Notes under the pieces: model-generated
Databases searched by the model: none
What the model was told of the DNA's origin: nothing
Seen by the model: the letters and a program-made list of their open reading frames with translations, nothing else
Position numbers and translations under genes: made by a program
NCBI GenBank assembly: GCA_946481035.1
Contig: CAMLNK010000179.1
Span: 1-7,422, forward strand
Source: an uncultured Dyadobacter sp.
GTDB taxonomy: Bacteria > Bacteroidota > Bacteroidia > Cytophagales > Spirosomataceae
Direction of reading: 5' to 3'
Length of the DNA stretch: 7,422 nucleotides
Part shown: piece after piece, positions 1-7,133 of the stretch
Position numbering within the stretch: the first letter of the stretch is position 1
Layout of the letters: every line of letters starts with the position of its first letter

Positions 1-2
1 CT

Positions 3-1520
3 TTCCGCGAGCGTAACATGGACATCCTCATCGGTGCCAACAAGTCGTTCGGCGACTTCGGGATCGATATCACAGTGGGCGGCAACCAGATGTTACAGGT
101 CAACGACAACGTATCCACCGCAGTGACCAACTTTTACGTGCGCGACCTGTACACGATCGCCAATGGCCAGGTCAAGAACCCGAATTACAGTTACAGCAAA
201 AAGAAGGTTAACTCGATTTACGGATCAGCCGAATTTTCCTATAAAAACTTCCTGTTCGTAAATGTAACCGGCCGCAACGACTGGTTCTCGACACTTAACC
301 CGCAGTCCAACAGCTACTTGTACCCGTCTGTGAGCGGGAGCTTCGTGTTCAGCCAGGCATTCAACACTGCGCCTGAATGGCTTACTTACGGCAAGCTCCG
401 TGCTGCTTATGCCGAGGTGGGAGGCGATACGGATCCGTATTCGAACAACCTGTACTATGCTATCAATGCCAACCCGTTCAACGGTACCGCATTAGGCAAC
501 CTGCCATCAACGGTGAGCCCGAATGCGAACCTCCGCCCGCTCAAAGTGAAAGAAACGGAAGTAGGTCTGGAATTGAAGACATTCGACAGCCGCTTGAACC
601 TCGATATGTCCCTGTACCGTAAAAACACCGTCGATGAGATCCTGAATGTCAGCATTTCGAATACTTCGGGTTTCAGCCAGACCAAGGTGAATGTGGGAAA
701 ACTGCGTAACCAGGGCGTCGAGTTTCTGTTGACCGTCGTTCCTGTCCGCAATGACAATTTCACGTGGGAAACCAGCTTCAACGGCAGCTACAACATCAGC
801 AAGGTGATCGAGCTCGCCGAAAAGCAAGACCGTTTCGACGTCGGAACCGGTGAATTCTTCGGGATCGTATCACACGAAAAGGGCAAACCGCTGGCATCGC
901 TGCGCGGATTTGACTACAAGCGCGACGATCAAGGCCGCATTATTACTTCGGGCGGTTTGCCGCAGCAGGGCAACCTCACCACCTTCGGCAGCGCGATCCC
1001 GAAATGGGTGGGTGCTTGGGTGAACACCATTAATGTAAAAGGCGTCCGCATCGGTACTCAAATCGATTTCAAGGCGGGTAACAAGATCCTCTCGAACTCG
1101 AACCTGAACTTCCTGCGTGAAGGGCTTTCGAAACCATCGCTCGTAGGCCGTGAAGGCGGCGTATTGCTCGAAGGCGTAACCGCTACCGGCGAGCCGAATA
1201 CACAACGCGTGGAAGCAGAGCAGTTCTACACCGCTTACCGCAGTACCAACCTTGCTTCGCCTTTCGTGTACAACGGCGCATTCGTGCGTTGGAGAACGCT
1301 TTCGGTAGGTTACGACCTTTCGCGTTTCGTGCGTGACAAGACCTTCATCAAAGGCCTGACACTCTCTGCGATGTGCAACAACGTGCTGATGATCAAGAAG
1401 TATATAGATAACCTCGATCCCGAAGCACAGGTTTCGGCTTCCGATAACCTGCAAGGCATCGAAACGCATACGCTTCCGACGACGCGGAGTTATGGGGTGA
1501 ATTTGAACATTAAGTTGTGA
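3..1520 (+). CDS. SusC-like TonB-dependent outer-membrane transporter, C-terminal part
   Basis: This is the C-terminal ~505 residues of a SusC/RagA-type outer-membrane beta-barrel; such proteins are usually about 1000 residues, so the plug domain and first barrel strands lie left of the window. The frame is open from base 3, so the ATG at 18 is internal, not a start. Typical SusC barrel sequence is visible: NDWFSTLNP followed by SYLYPSVSGSFVFS (about 277-351), LRPLKVKETEVGLEL (about 529-573), and NVGKLRNQGVEF (about 688-725). It ends in LPTTRSYGVNLNIKL, resembling the terminal strand recognised by the barrel assembly machinery. SusC proteins import ligands bound by their SusD lipoprotein partner, powered by TonB. 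The SusD gene follows directly. The ligand cannot be read from this half. Family assignment is firm; substrate is unknown. Confidence 0.95.
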   Translation, partial: FRERNMDILIGANKSFGDFGIDITVGGNQMLQVNDNVSTAVTNFYVRDLYTIANGQVKNPNYSYSKKKVNSIYGSAEFSYKNFLFVNVTGRNDWFSTLNPQSNSYLYPSVSGSFVFSQAFNTAPEWLTYGKLRAAYAEVGGDTDPYSNNLYYAINANPFNGTALGNLPSTVSPNANLRPLKVKETEVGLELKTFDSRLNLDMSLYRKNTVDEILNVSISNTSGFSQTKVNVGKLRNQGVEFLLTVVPVRNDNFTWETSFNGSYNISKVIELAEKQDRFDVGTGEFFGIVSHEKGKPLASLRGFDYKRDDQGRIITSGGLPQQGNLTTFGSAIPKWVGAWVNTINVKGVRIGTQIDFKAGNKILSNSNLNFLREGLSKPSLVGREGGVLLEGVTATGEPNTQRVEAEQFYTAYRSTNLASPFVYNGAFVRWRTLSVGYDLSRFVRDKTFIKGLTLSAMCNNVLMIKKYIDNLDPEAQVSASDNLQGIETHTLPTTRSYGVNLNIKL

Positions 1521-1543
1521 TGAAGGAGAGGGAGGAATGGAGT

Positions 1544-1567
1544 AAAGGAGGAAAGGAGGAAAGGAGG
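1544..1567 (+). repeat. Tandem repeat (AAAGGAGG)x3 in a homopurine tract
   Basis: Three perfect head-to-tail copies of the octamer AAAGGAGG occupy 1544-1551, 1552-1559 and 1560-1567, followed by a degenerate copy. They sit inside an uninterrupted 38-nt purine tract (1544-1581). Each copy contains the AGGAGG core of a Shine-Dalgarno site, but the last copy ends about 87 nt before the likely SusD start, so it is not an ordinary ribosome binding site for that gene. The paired G runs could support a weak two-tetrad quadruplex, or a triplex, but that is speculative. Confidence 0.9.
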
Positions 1568-1585
1568 AAGGAAAAAAGGGATACT

Positions 1586-1648
1586 CACTCATTCACTCAT
1601 TCACTCATTCACAATTCGGTCATTCAGTCATTCAATCATTCAGTCATT
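1586..1648 (+). repeat. Tandem octamer repeat, consensus CANTCATT, eight units
   Basis: Three perfect CACTCATT copies lie at 1586-1593, 1594-1601 and 1602-1609. They are followed by a 7-nt variant CACAATT (1610-1616), then CGGTCATT (1617), CAGTCATT (1625), CAATCATT (1633) and CAGTCATT (1641-1648). The period is 8 bp with drift at the second and third bases of the unit. The array ends 6 nt before the SusD start codon, so it makes up most of the proximal leader between the SusC and SusD genes. Similar semi-regular ATTCA-type runs occur in intergenic DNA of Bacteroidota (recollection, not searched). Confidence 0.9.
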
Positions 1649-1654
1649 AAAATT

Positions 1655-3187
1655 ATGAAACGATTATTCATATATGCCGGAGCCCTCGCAATGCTCATTG
1701 GTGCTAATTCCTGCGACAAAGGGTTTGAGGATGTAAACAAAAACCCGGTGCTTGCCACGAGCGTGGACCCGATTTACCTGTTCTCCAATGCGGAGTTCAC
1801 GTCGGCCATTGCCACGCAGAACTACCAGATGCAGATCGTGCAGCAGATCAACACGCCTTATACCGGTGTGCTGGAAGGCGGTAACCACAATGCGGTTTCC
1901 GATCCCAATTCGAATGCGAATTTCAACTCTTTATATTTGCAAAACGGCCCTGTGAACCTGCTCACTACGGTTATTGCGCAAACAAAGGACAATCCGGCGC
2001 GCAGCAACCTGTACAATATGTCGCGTATCTGGAAGGCTTATGTATTTATGGTTTTGGTGGATACTTACGGAGATGTGCCGTATTTCGAGGCCGGAAAGGC
2101 ATTTCTGGAAGGTATTAACCTGCCTAAATACGACGACCAGAAAGTGATTTACGATGATATCCTGAAAGAATTGCAGGAAGGTACCAAAGCCCTGGACGCC
2201 AGCAAGGCCATCGAGGGAGGTGATCTGTTCTTTAAAGGAAATATAGCCCAATGGAAAAAGCTGGGTAACTCGCTACTGCTCCGCGCTGCCATGCGCTATT
2301 CCAAAATCGATGCGGCGAAGGCAAAGCAATATGTGGCTGTGGCGGTAGATCCTGCGAATGGCGGCCTGCAAAGCTCCAATACCGACAATGCGCTGATCGC
2401 TTTCAACAGCACATTCAACCATCCGCTGGCGAACTATTTCCAGGGAACGGAGCGTGGTAATGTGTACCTGGGCAAAGCATTGGTGGATTTCCTGAAAGAA
2501 ACCAACGACCCGCGCATCCGCGTGATCGCCGTGAAATACGAAACGCCGGGCAACCCGCTCGCCACCGCCGGTGCCGAGGATACTACTCCGGCTAGCCAGC
2601 AAGGTATGCCTTACGGCTACAACGAATCGACGATCGCCAATGCGCCTGACTTCCCCGGCAAAATCGGTTCTGCTTTCAAATATTCTCAGATCAACCGCCG
2701 CACGCTGGGCAAAATAGACGCGCCGGAGTTCTTCATTACTTATTCGCAAACCAGCCTCCTGCTCGCAGAAGCGGTACAGCGCGGATGGGCGACAGGCGAC
2801 GTGAAAGCATTGTACGAAGCCGGCGTGCGTGCGCATTTGAACCAAATGGCTACCTACGACGTACTCGCCACGATCCCGACAGCCAGCCAGGACGCATTCC
2901 TGACCGCCAACCCGTTTGTGCCGGCGAAAGCATTGGAACAGATCAACAACCAGTACTGGATCTCCTCATTCCTGAATGGCTCCGAAGCCTGGGCAAACTT
3001 CCGCAGAAGTGGTTTCCCGACGCTTCCTGTCAACAATTACCCGGGCAAAGACCCATCGGTGAAGGATTTCATCAAGAGATTGGTGTACCCGGTTCTCGAA
3101 CGCTCCGTGAACGAGGCCAACTACAAAGCGGCCGTTGCCAGAATGGGGCCCGACGAACTTGGAACACCCGTTTTTTGGGATAAATAA
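1655..3187 (+). CDS. SusD/RagB-family nutrient-binding outer-membrane lipoprotein (SusD-like_2 type)
   Basis: This 510-residue lipoprotein is the surface ligand-binding partner of the SusC barrel encoded just upstream. The chosen ATG gives a basic n-region (MKR), a short hydrophobic stretch and a lipobox-like ANSC with Cys20 as the lipidated residue. The frame is also open upstream to 1517, but those 46 codons are translated tandem repeat and would bury the signal peptide, so I reject that start. SusD-like_2 (PF12771-like) features: YGDVPYFEA at 138-146, the helical segment around WKKLGNSLLLRAAMRYSK (200-217), ITYSQTSLLLAEA near 361-373, and NFRRSG at 448-453. An A/T-rich leader without Shine-Dalgarno precedes the ATG, as is usual in Bacteroidota. 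Tandem repeats separate it from the SusC gene by 134 bp. Family is firm; ligand is unknown. Confidence 0.95.
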   Translation: MKRLFIYAGALAMLIGANSCDKGFEDVNKNPVLATSVDPIYLFSNAEFTSAIATQNYQMQIVQQINTPYTGVLEGGNHNAVSDPNSNANFNSLYLQNGPVNLLTTVIAQTKDNPARSNLYNMSRIWKAYVFMVLVDTYGDVPYFEAGKAFLEGINLPKYDDQKVIYDDILKELQEGTKALDASKAIEGGDLFFKGNIAQWKKLGNSLLLRAAMRYSKIDAAKAKQYVAVAVDPANGGLQSSNTDNALIAFNSTFNHPLANYFQGTERGNVYLGKALVDFLKETNDPRIRVIAVKYETPGNPLATAGAEDTTPASQQGMPYGYNESTIANAPDFPGKIGSAFKYSQINRRTLGKIDAPEFFITYSQTSLLLAEAVQRGWATGDVKALYEAGVRAHLNQMATYDVLATIPTASQDAFLTANPFVPAKALEQINNQYWISSFLNGSEAWANFRRSGFPTLPVNNYPGKDPSVKDFIKRLVYPVLERSVNEANYKAAVARMGPDELGTPVFWDK

Positions 3188-3217
3188 CAACTATTACCAA
3201 CCCTTAATCAATCTTTT

Positions 3218-4150
3218 ATGCTTAAACAAACCTTGCTGGCGGGAGCGTTTGTGCTGGGGAGCGTCGCTTCCTATGCACAGGCGATCTCCCCCACTCCTGA
3301 TCAGATCAAAGCTTACACGGCCGCCTGGAAGGGCGCCCGGTCGCCGGATGGCCGCCCGCACGTTTCGGATGCGATCCTGGCCCGCCTGAAAAACATTTCA
3401 ATGGAAGAAGCCTGGGGCGTGCTGCGCAACAAAGGCTACCACAACCAGTTCGAAGGCGAATGGCAGCTAATCCACAACGACAGCACCATGACCGGCCGCG
3501 TGGTGACGGCACAATACATGCCCGCCCGTCCCGATTTGCAGGACCTGGTGAAGGAAACCGGTAAAAAAGAGGGCCGCGTGCAAACCGGCGGCACCAACTC
3601 CTGGCCGATCGACGTGCTCAAAGAAGGCGATGTGTACGTGGCCGACGGCTACGGCAAAATCGCCGACGGTACACTCATCGGCGACAACCTGGGGAATTCC
3701 ATTTATGCCAAATCCAAGCGCGGGGTGATCTTTTACGGCTCCGTACGCGATGTGGAAGGGCTGAGCGAGATCAAAGGTTTCAATGCGTGGATCAAAGGAC
3801 AGGACCCGTCGTACATCCAGCAAATGATGCTCACGAACATCAACACGCCGATCCGCATCGGACGCGCGGTGGTGCTTCCCGGGGATGTGGTGCTGGCTAA
3901 AAAGTACGGTACGATCTTCATTCCGGCACATTTGGTGGAAGACCTGGTGATCACTTCGGAAGTAACGGCGCTCCGTGACGAATTCGGGCACTTGCGCCTG
4001 CGTGAGGGCAAGTACACGCCCGGGGAAATCGATACAAAATGGTCGGACACGATCCAGAAGGATTTCCTCAACTGGGTGAACAACTACCCCGGCAAGCTGC
4101 CGATGACGAAGAAGGAGCTGGATGATTATTTGAAGGAGCGGAATTACTAG
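3218..4150 (+). CDS. Exported RraA-like / HMG-aldolase-family protein
   Basis: The protein has 310 residues and an N-terminal Sec signal peptide: MLKQ, a hydrophobic core, then SYAQA near residues 18-22 as a plausible signal peptidase I site. The rest matches the RraA-like fold shared by the RNase E regulator RraA and the class II 4-hydroxy-4-methyl-2-oxoglutarate aldolases, long misannotated as dimethylmenaquinone methyltransferases. The family's metal and pyruvate site is visible: GDN at 155-157 and the Arg-Asp pair 177-178, giving exactly D-X20-R-D, within RGVIFYGSVRDVEGL. The segment 211-245 (GRAVVLPGDVVLAKKYGTIFIP) matches the PGD...DG.vvIP core strand. It is longer than bacterial RraA (about 160 residues) because of N- and C-terminal extensions. 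The gene starts 30 bp after the SusD stop, so co-transcription is likely. By context I infer an aldolase acting on a 4-hydroxy-2-oxo acid outside the cytoplasm; substrate unproven. Confidence 0.88.
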   Translation: MLKQTLLAGAFVLGSVASYAQAISPTPDQIKAYTAAWKGARSPDGRPHVSDAILARLKNISMEEAWGVLRNKGYHNQFEGEWQLIHNDSTMTGRVVTAQYMPARPDLQDLVKETGKKEGRVQTGGTNSWPIDVLKEGDVYVADGYGKIADGTLIGDNLGNSIYAKSKRGVIFYGSVRDVEGLSEIKGFNAWIKGQDPSYIQQMMLTNINTPIRIGRAVVLPGDVVLAKKYGTIFIPAHLVEDLVITSEVTALRDEFGHLRLREGKYTPGEIDTKWSDTIQKDFLNWVNNYPGKLPMTKKELDDYLKERNY

Positions 4151-4183
4151 CGCTTGCGCGGTATGGCAGGCGGTCCGGGGTTT

Positions 4184-4218
4184 GACCATGGACCATGGAC
4201 CGCCGACCATGGACCGCC
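4184..4218 (+). repeat. Heptamer array GACCATG/GACCGCC, left arm of an inverted repeat
   Basis: Five contiguous 7-bp units are visible: GACCATG (4184), GACCATG (4191), GACCGCC (4198), GACCATG (4205) and GACCGCC (4212-4218). Bases 4181-4211 match the reverse complement of 4261-4291 at 28 of 31 positions, so this array is the left arm of a large imperfect inverted repeat with a 49-nt spacer. A GGCGGTCC at 4169-4176 could also pair locally with the GGACCGCC at 4197-4204 or 4211-4218. The array lies 33 bp after the stop of the RraA-like gene, so it could act as a transcript-end or mRNA-stability hairpin, but no U-tract is present. Confidence 0.88.
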
Positions 4219-4260
4219 GATTGCTTTTCCTGCTGAATTCAAATCCATATAAAACAAAAT

Positions 4261-4288
4261 CATGGTCGATGGTCCATCGTCCATGGTC
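4261..4288 (+). repeat. Heptamer array CATGGTC, right arm of the inverted repeat
   Basis: Four contiguous 7-bp units are the reverse complement of the left array's unit: CATGGTC (4261), GATGGTC (4268), CATCGTC (4275) and CATGGTC (4282-4288). Further scattered units follow: GACCATC at 4301-4307 and GGCGGTC at 4319-4325, the latter being the exact complement of the left-arm GACCGCC and leading into eight A residues. The dehydratase ATG lies 70 bp past this array, so the structure forms much of that gene's upstream region. I saw no convincing Bacteroidota promoter (TTTG ... TAnnTTTG) in 4151-4358. Confidence 0.85.
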
Positions 4289-4358
4289 AAAATGCAACCC
4301 GACCATCCAAACGCACTCGGCGGTCAAAAAAAATTCACGATACTAAACTCAAATCCCG

Positions 4359-5843
4359 ATGAAACACATTCTCAAACAAATCATTGAATCCAACAAACAA
4401 GTAGAAAACGCTGAGAAAGCAGCAGCGGCGGCGGAAATCGCGAATCCATCTACCAAGGACAGCCGTCGTAACTTCCTGCGCAAAACGGCCGTAGGCGGTA
4501 TTGCATTGGGTGGATTTATGTCGATGTCGACGGAGGATACCATTGCCCAGGCCACTTCCAAAGTGAGCCGCGCTTCGAAGCCTTCGGAATTGAAGATCAC
4601 CGACTTGCGGTATTGCATTGTGCAGAATGTAGGCCGTACGCCCATTATCCGCATTGATACCAACCAGGGTATTTACGGCCTTGGCGAGGTGCGCGACGGT
4701 GCCGATGAGCGCTATGCATTGTTCCTGAAAAGCCATTTACTGGGCCAAAACCCTTGTAATGTGGAGCAGCTGTTCAAATCGATCAAGCAGTTTGGTTACC
4801 ACGGTCGCCAGGCGGGTGGCGTCTGCGGGGTGGAAATGGCGCTTTGGGACCTTTGCGGAAAAGCTTACGGCGTGCCGTGCTGGCAGCTCTTGGGCGGTCG
4901 CTACCGGGATAAGGTCCGCTTGTATGCCGATACACCCGAGTCGAACGATATCAACGAGTTTAAGCAAAAAATAAAATACCGCACGCAGGACCAGGGTTAT
5001 ACCTGGCTGAAAATGGATATTTCGATTGGAATGCTGCGGAATAGCGAAGGCGGTGTCGTCAACAACAAGTTCTGGGGCGGCGGCTTCTCGCAGTGGGCGG
5101 GCGATTACCATTCTTACGCGAATACCAAACACCCTTTCACAGCTATCCAGATCACACCGAAAGGATTGGATGAAATGGCGAAAGTCGTAGAAGAGGTACG
5201 CGGCGTCGTAGGCTATGAAATTCCGCTTTCATCCGATCATTACGGCCATTTTGACCTTAACAACGGCATTCGCCTCGGTAAGGCGCTCGACAAATACCGC
5301 CTGGCGTGGTTCGAGGATATGGTACCCTGGGAGTACACCGACCAGTGGAAAACCATTTCCGACGCGCTGGAAACACCGACGCTCACCGGCGAGGACATTT
5401 ATCTCAAAGAAGGCTTCAAAGCATTGATCGAGCAGCGCGCGGTGGATATCGTACACCCCGACCTGGCTTCCTCAGGCGGGTTGCTGGAAACGAAACGCAT
5501 TGGTGATTACGCTGAGGATCATGGCATTGCGATGGCGATGCACTTTGCCGGAACGCCTGTGAGTTTTATGGCCAACGTACATTGCGCGGCCGCAACTCAG
5601 AACTTCCTTGCATTGGAACACCACTCGGTGGATGTGCCCTGGTGGGAAAGCCTCGTGAAAACCACCGATGGCCGCAAGCTCATCGATAAAGGTTACGCGC
5701 CAGTGCCGCTGGAAGCACCCGGCCTTGGTATCGAGCTGGTGGACGAAGAGGTGAAGAAACACCTGCACCCGAAGGATAAGTCGTTCTTCGCCCCAACGCC
5801 CGACTGGAACGAAAAGCGTTCGCACGACCGGCTTTGGAGCTAG
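4359..5843 (+). CDS. Tat-exported enolase-superfamily enzyme (mandelate racemase / sugar-acid dehydratase type)
   Basis: The 494-residue protein has the enolase-superfamily layout: N-terminal capping domain (about 77-195), then a TIM barrel. Visible catalytic elements are K218-x-D220 (WLKMD) as the base motif, metal-ligand candidates D293 (SSDHYGHF), E319 (WFED) and E345 (TGED), a His base at H395 (MAMHF), and E420 (LALEHH). A Lys motif plus barrel-end His fits the mandelate racemase subgroup, which includes aldonate dehydratases such as galactonate and gluconate dehydratase. It carries a twin-arginine signal, SRRNFLRK at 35-42, followed by a hydrophobic Gly/Ala stretch and a possible AQA cleavage site near 63-65, preceded by an unusually long 34-residue n-region. 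Residues about 224-266 form a Gly/Trp-rich insertion before the first metal ligand. It likely dehydrates a sugar acid to a 2-keto-3-deoxy acid; the exact substrate cannot be read. A hairpin follows 6 nt after the stop. Confidence 0.9.
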   Translation: MKHILKQIIESNKQVENAEKAAAAAEIANPSTKDSRRNFLRKTAVGGIALGGFMSMSTEDTIAQATSKVSRASKPSELKITDLRYCIVQNVGRTPIIRIDTNQGIYGLGEVRDGADERYALFLKSHLLGQNPCNVEQLFKSIKQFGYHGRQAGGVCGVEMALWDLCGKAYGVPCWQLLGGRYRDKVRLYADTPESNDINEFKQKIKYRTQDQGYTWLKMDISIGMLRNSEGGVVNNKFWGGGFSQWAGDYHSYANTKHPFTAIQITPKGLDEMAKVVEEVRGVVGYEIPLSSDHYGHFDLNNGIRLGKALDKYRLAWFEDMVPWEYTDQWKTISDALETPTLTGEDIYLKEGFKALIEQRAVDIVHPDLASSGGLLETKRIGDYAEDHGIAMAMHFAGTPVSFMANVHCAAATQNFLALEHHSVDVPWWESLVKTTDGRKLIDKGYAPVPLEAPGLGIELVDEEVKKHLHPKDKSFFAPTPDWNEKRSHDRLWS

Positions 5844-5849
5844 GTCTAT

Positions 5850-5884
5850 GAAAGATGGTAGGGCGTAATGTCCTACCATCTTTC
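5850..5884 (+). terminator. Perfect 13-bp stem-loop after the dehydratase gene
   Basis: GAAAGATGGTAGG (5850-5862) pairs perfectly with CCTACCATCTTTC (5872-5884) around a 9-nt loop. It starts 6 nt after the dehydratase stop codon, and its right arm ends in ATCTTTC, a short T run inside the stem instead of a long U-tract behind it. The A-rich left and T-rich right ends mean it could work in either direction, but no convergent gene is present. Its placement between two functionally unrelated genes supports a transcript end here. An ATG in the loop (5868) is in frame with the antiporter but is an implausible start. Confidence 0.75.
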
Positions 5885-5927
5885 GGCTTATTTCAGTATT
5901 TTGCGCGCTTCACTCTCATATGTACTG

Positions 5928-7133
5928 ATGAAGAACATTCGCAACGTACTCTTTTATTGCATTACCATCGGAGTTTTCGCCGCCCTGCTTTACTTCTTTA
6001 TCCGACAGGGCACATTCCTCGAAAAAGCCGGCCAGATTACCCAAAAAACGCAAACTACCTCTTCCTGGGAGCAATTTACAGATACCTTCGGGCACAACCT
6101 CACCCATCCGCTCGCCACGCTCCTCGCTCAAATCGTTACCATTATCATCGTAGCCCGCCTGTTCGGCTGGATTTGCAAGGCCATCGGTCAGCCAACCGTG
6201 ATCGGTGAAATTGCAGCGGGTATTTTCCTCGGGCCTTCCGTGCTCGGCATGTTCTTCCCCGAAGCTTCCGCTTTCATTTTTCCTAAAACCTCCCTCAGTA
6301 ACTTACAGTTTCTCAGCCAGGTAGGACTTATCCTTTTCATGTTCATCATCGGTATGGAGCTGGACCTGAAAGTACTTAAAACCAAGGCGCAGGAGGCAAT
6401 CGTGATCAGCCACGCCAGCATTATTCTCCCATTTGCACTCGGCGTAGGGCTTGCACTATATATGTATACCGAATTTGCACCCGAGGGTATCAGCTTTCTC
6501 TCATTTGCACTTTTTACCGGTATCGCACTGAGTATCACGGCATTCCCGGTTCTCGCGCGCATTGTGCAGGAGCGCGGGCTCTCGCGTACCCGCCTGGGCA
6601 TGATGGTAATCACCTGCGCAGCCACCGACGACATTACCGCCTGGTGTATCCTGGCGGCCGTGATCGCGATCGTGAAAGCGGGTGAATTTATGAGCGCGAT
6701 CTACACCATTATTCTTTCCCTAGGCTATGTGTTGCTAATGCTGCAAGTGGTGAAACCGATGCTGAAACGCATTGGCGACCATTATGCCTACCGTGAGGGG
6801 CTTACGAAACCGGTAGTGGCCCTGTTCTTTGTGATGCTGCTCGTTTCTTCCTATCTCACCGAGGTAATCGGAATTCATGCGCTTTTCGGGGCGTTTATGG
6901 CGGGGGTGATTATGCCTGCCAACCAGCGTTTCCGTAATATTTTCATTGAAAAAGTAGAGGACGTTTCGCTGGTACTGCTATTGCCGTTATTCTTTGTTTT
7001 TACCGGGTTAAGAACTCAAATAGGCTTGCTGAACGATCCGCATTTATGGTATGTCACCGGGCTGATCATCGCCGCAGCAGTGATCGGGAAGTTCGTTGGA
7101 AGCGCCGTAGCCGCATTATCGGTTCGCTCATGA
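5928..7133 (+). CDS. CPA2-type cation:proton antiporter, N-terminal part; frame broken near its end
   Basis: This 401-residue stretch is the membrane domain of a monovalent cation:proton antiporter (KefB/CHX-like, Na+/H+ exchanger fold). It has a leading hydrophobic segment (7-26), [18 protein letters not shown] at 87-104, the [11 protein letters not shown] motif at 202-212, ATDD at 232-235 with the Asp pair typical of the ion site, and about a dozen hydrophobic segments. I chose ATG 5928 over the in-frame ATG 5868, which sits in the hairpin loop upstream. The frame runs normally through KFVGSAVAA and then reads LSVRS and stops, whereas this family usually continues through roughly ten more residues into an IGALMNTRG-like motif. 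That motif is present in another frame just downstream, so the gene appears broken by a deletion near 7116 or by a sequence error. A functional antiporter from this fragment alone is doubtful, because the last core helices would be missing. Confidence 0.85.
   Translation: MKNIRNVLFYCITIGVFAALLYFFIRQGTFLEKAGQITQKTQTTSSWEQFTDTFGHNLTHPLATLLAQIVTIIIVARLFGWICKAIGQPTVIGEIAAGIFLGPSVLGMFFPEASAFIFPKTSLSNLQFLSQVGLILFMFIIGMELDLKVLKTKAQEAIVISHASIILPFALGVGLALYMYTEFAPEGISFLSFALFTGIALSITAFPVLARIVQERGLSRTRLGMMVITCAATDDITAWCILAAVIAIVKAGEFMSAIYTIILSLGYVLLMLQVVKPMLKRIGDHYAYREGLTKPVVALFFVMLLVSSYLTEVIGIHALFGAFMAGVIMPANQRFRNIFIEKVEDVSLVLLLPLFFVFTGLRTQIGLLNDPHLWYVTGLIIAAAVIGKFVGSAVAALSVRS

Noticed and set aside
870..1592. 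Minus-strand open frame of 240 codons opposite the SusC gene
   Set aside because: Its start is translated tandem repeat and the remainder is antisense to conserved SusC barrel sequence; it has no recognisable features.
1586..1648. Possible CRISPR-like array
   Set aside because: The units are 8 bp, contiguous and without spacers, so this is a simple tandem repeat.
2273..2845. Minus-strand open frame of 190 codons opposite the SusD gene
   Set aside because: It lies fully antisense to a well-supported SusD coding region in GC-rich DNA, where such shadows are expected.
3467..4327. Long minus-strand open frame (286 codons) across the RraA-like gene and the intergenic repeats
   Set aside because: It is antisense to a gene with clear family motifs; its N-terminus is translated heptamer repeat and the protein shows no recognisable domain.
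5868..5927. Upstream ATG at 5868 as the antiporter start
   Set aside because: It sits in the loop of the 13-bp hairpin; ATG 5928 gives a normal short basic N-terminus before the first hydrophobic segment.
5885..5927. Bacteroidota promoter for the antiporter (TATTTTG at 5897-5903)
   Set aside because: It is one base short of TAnnTTTG and no TTTG lies at the right spacing upstream.
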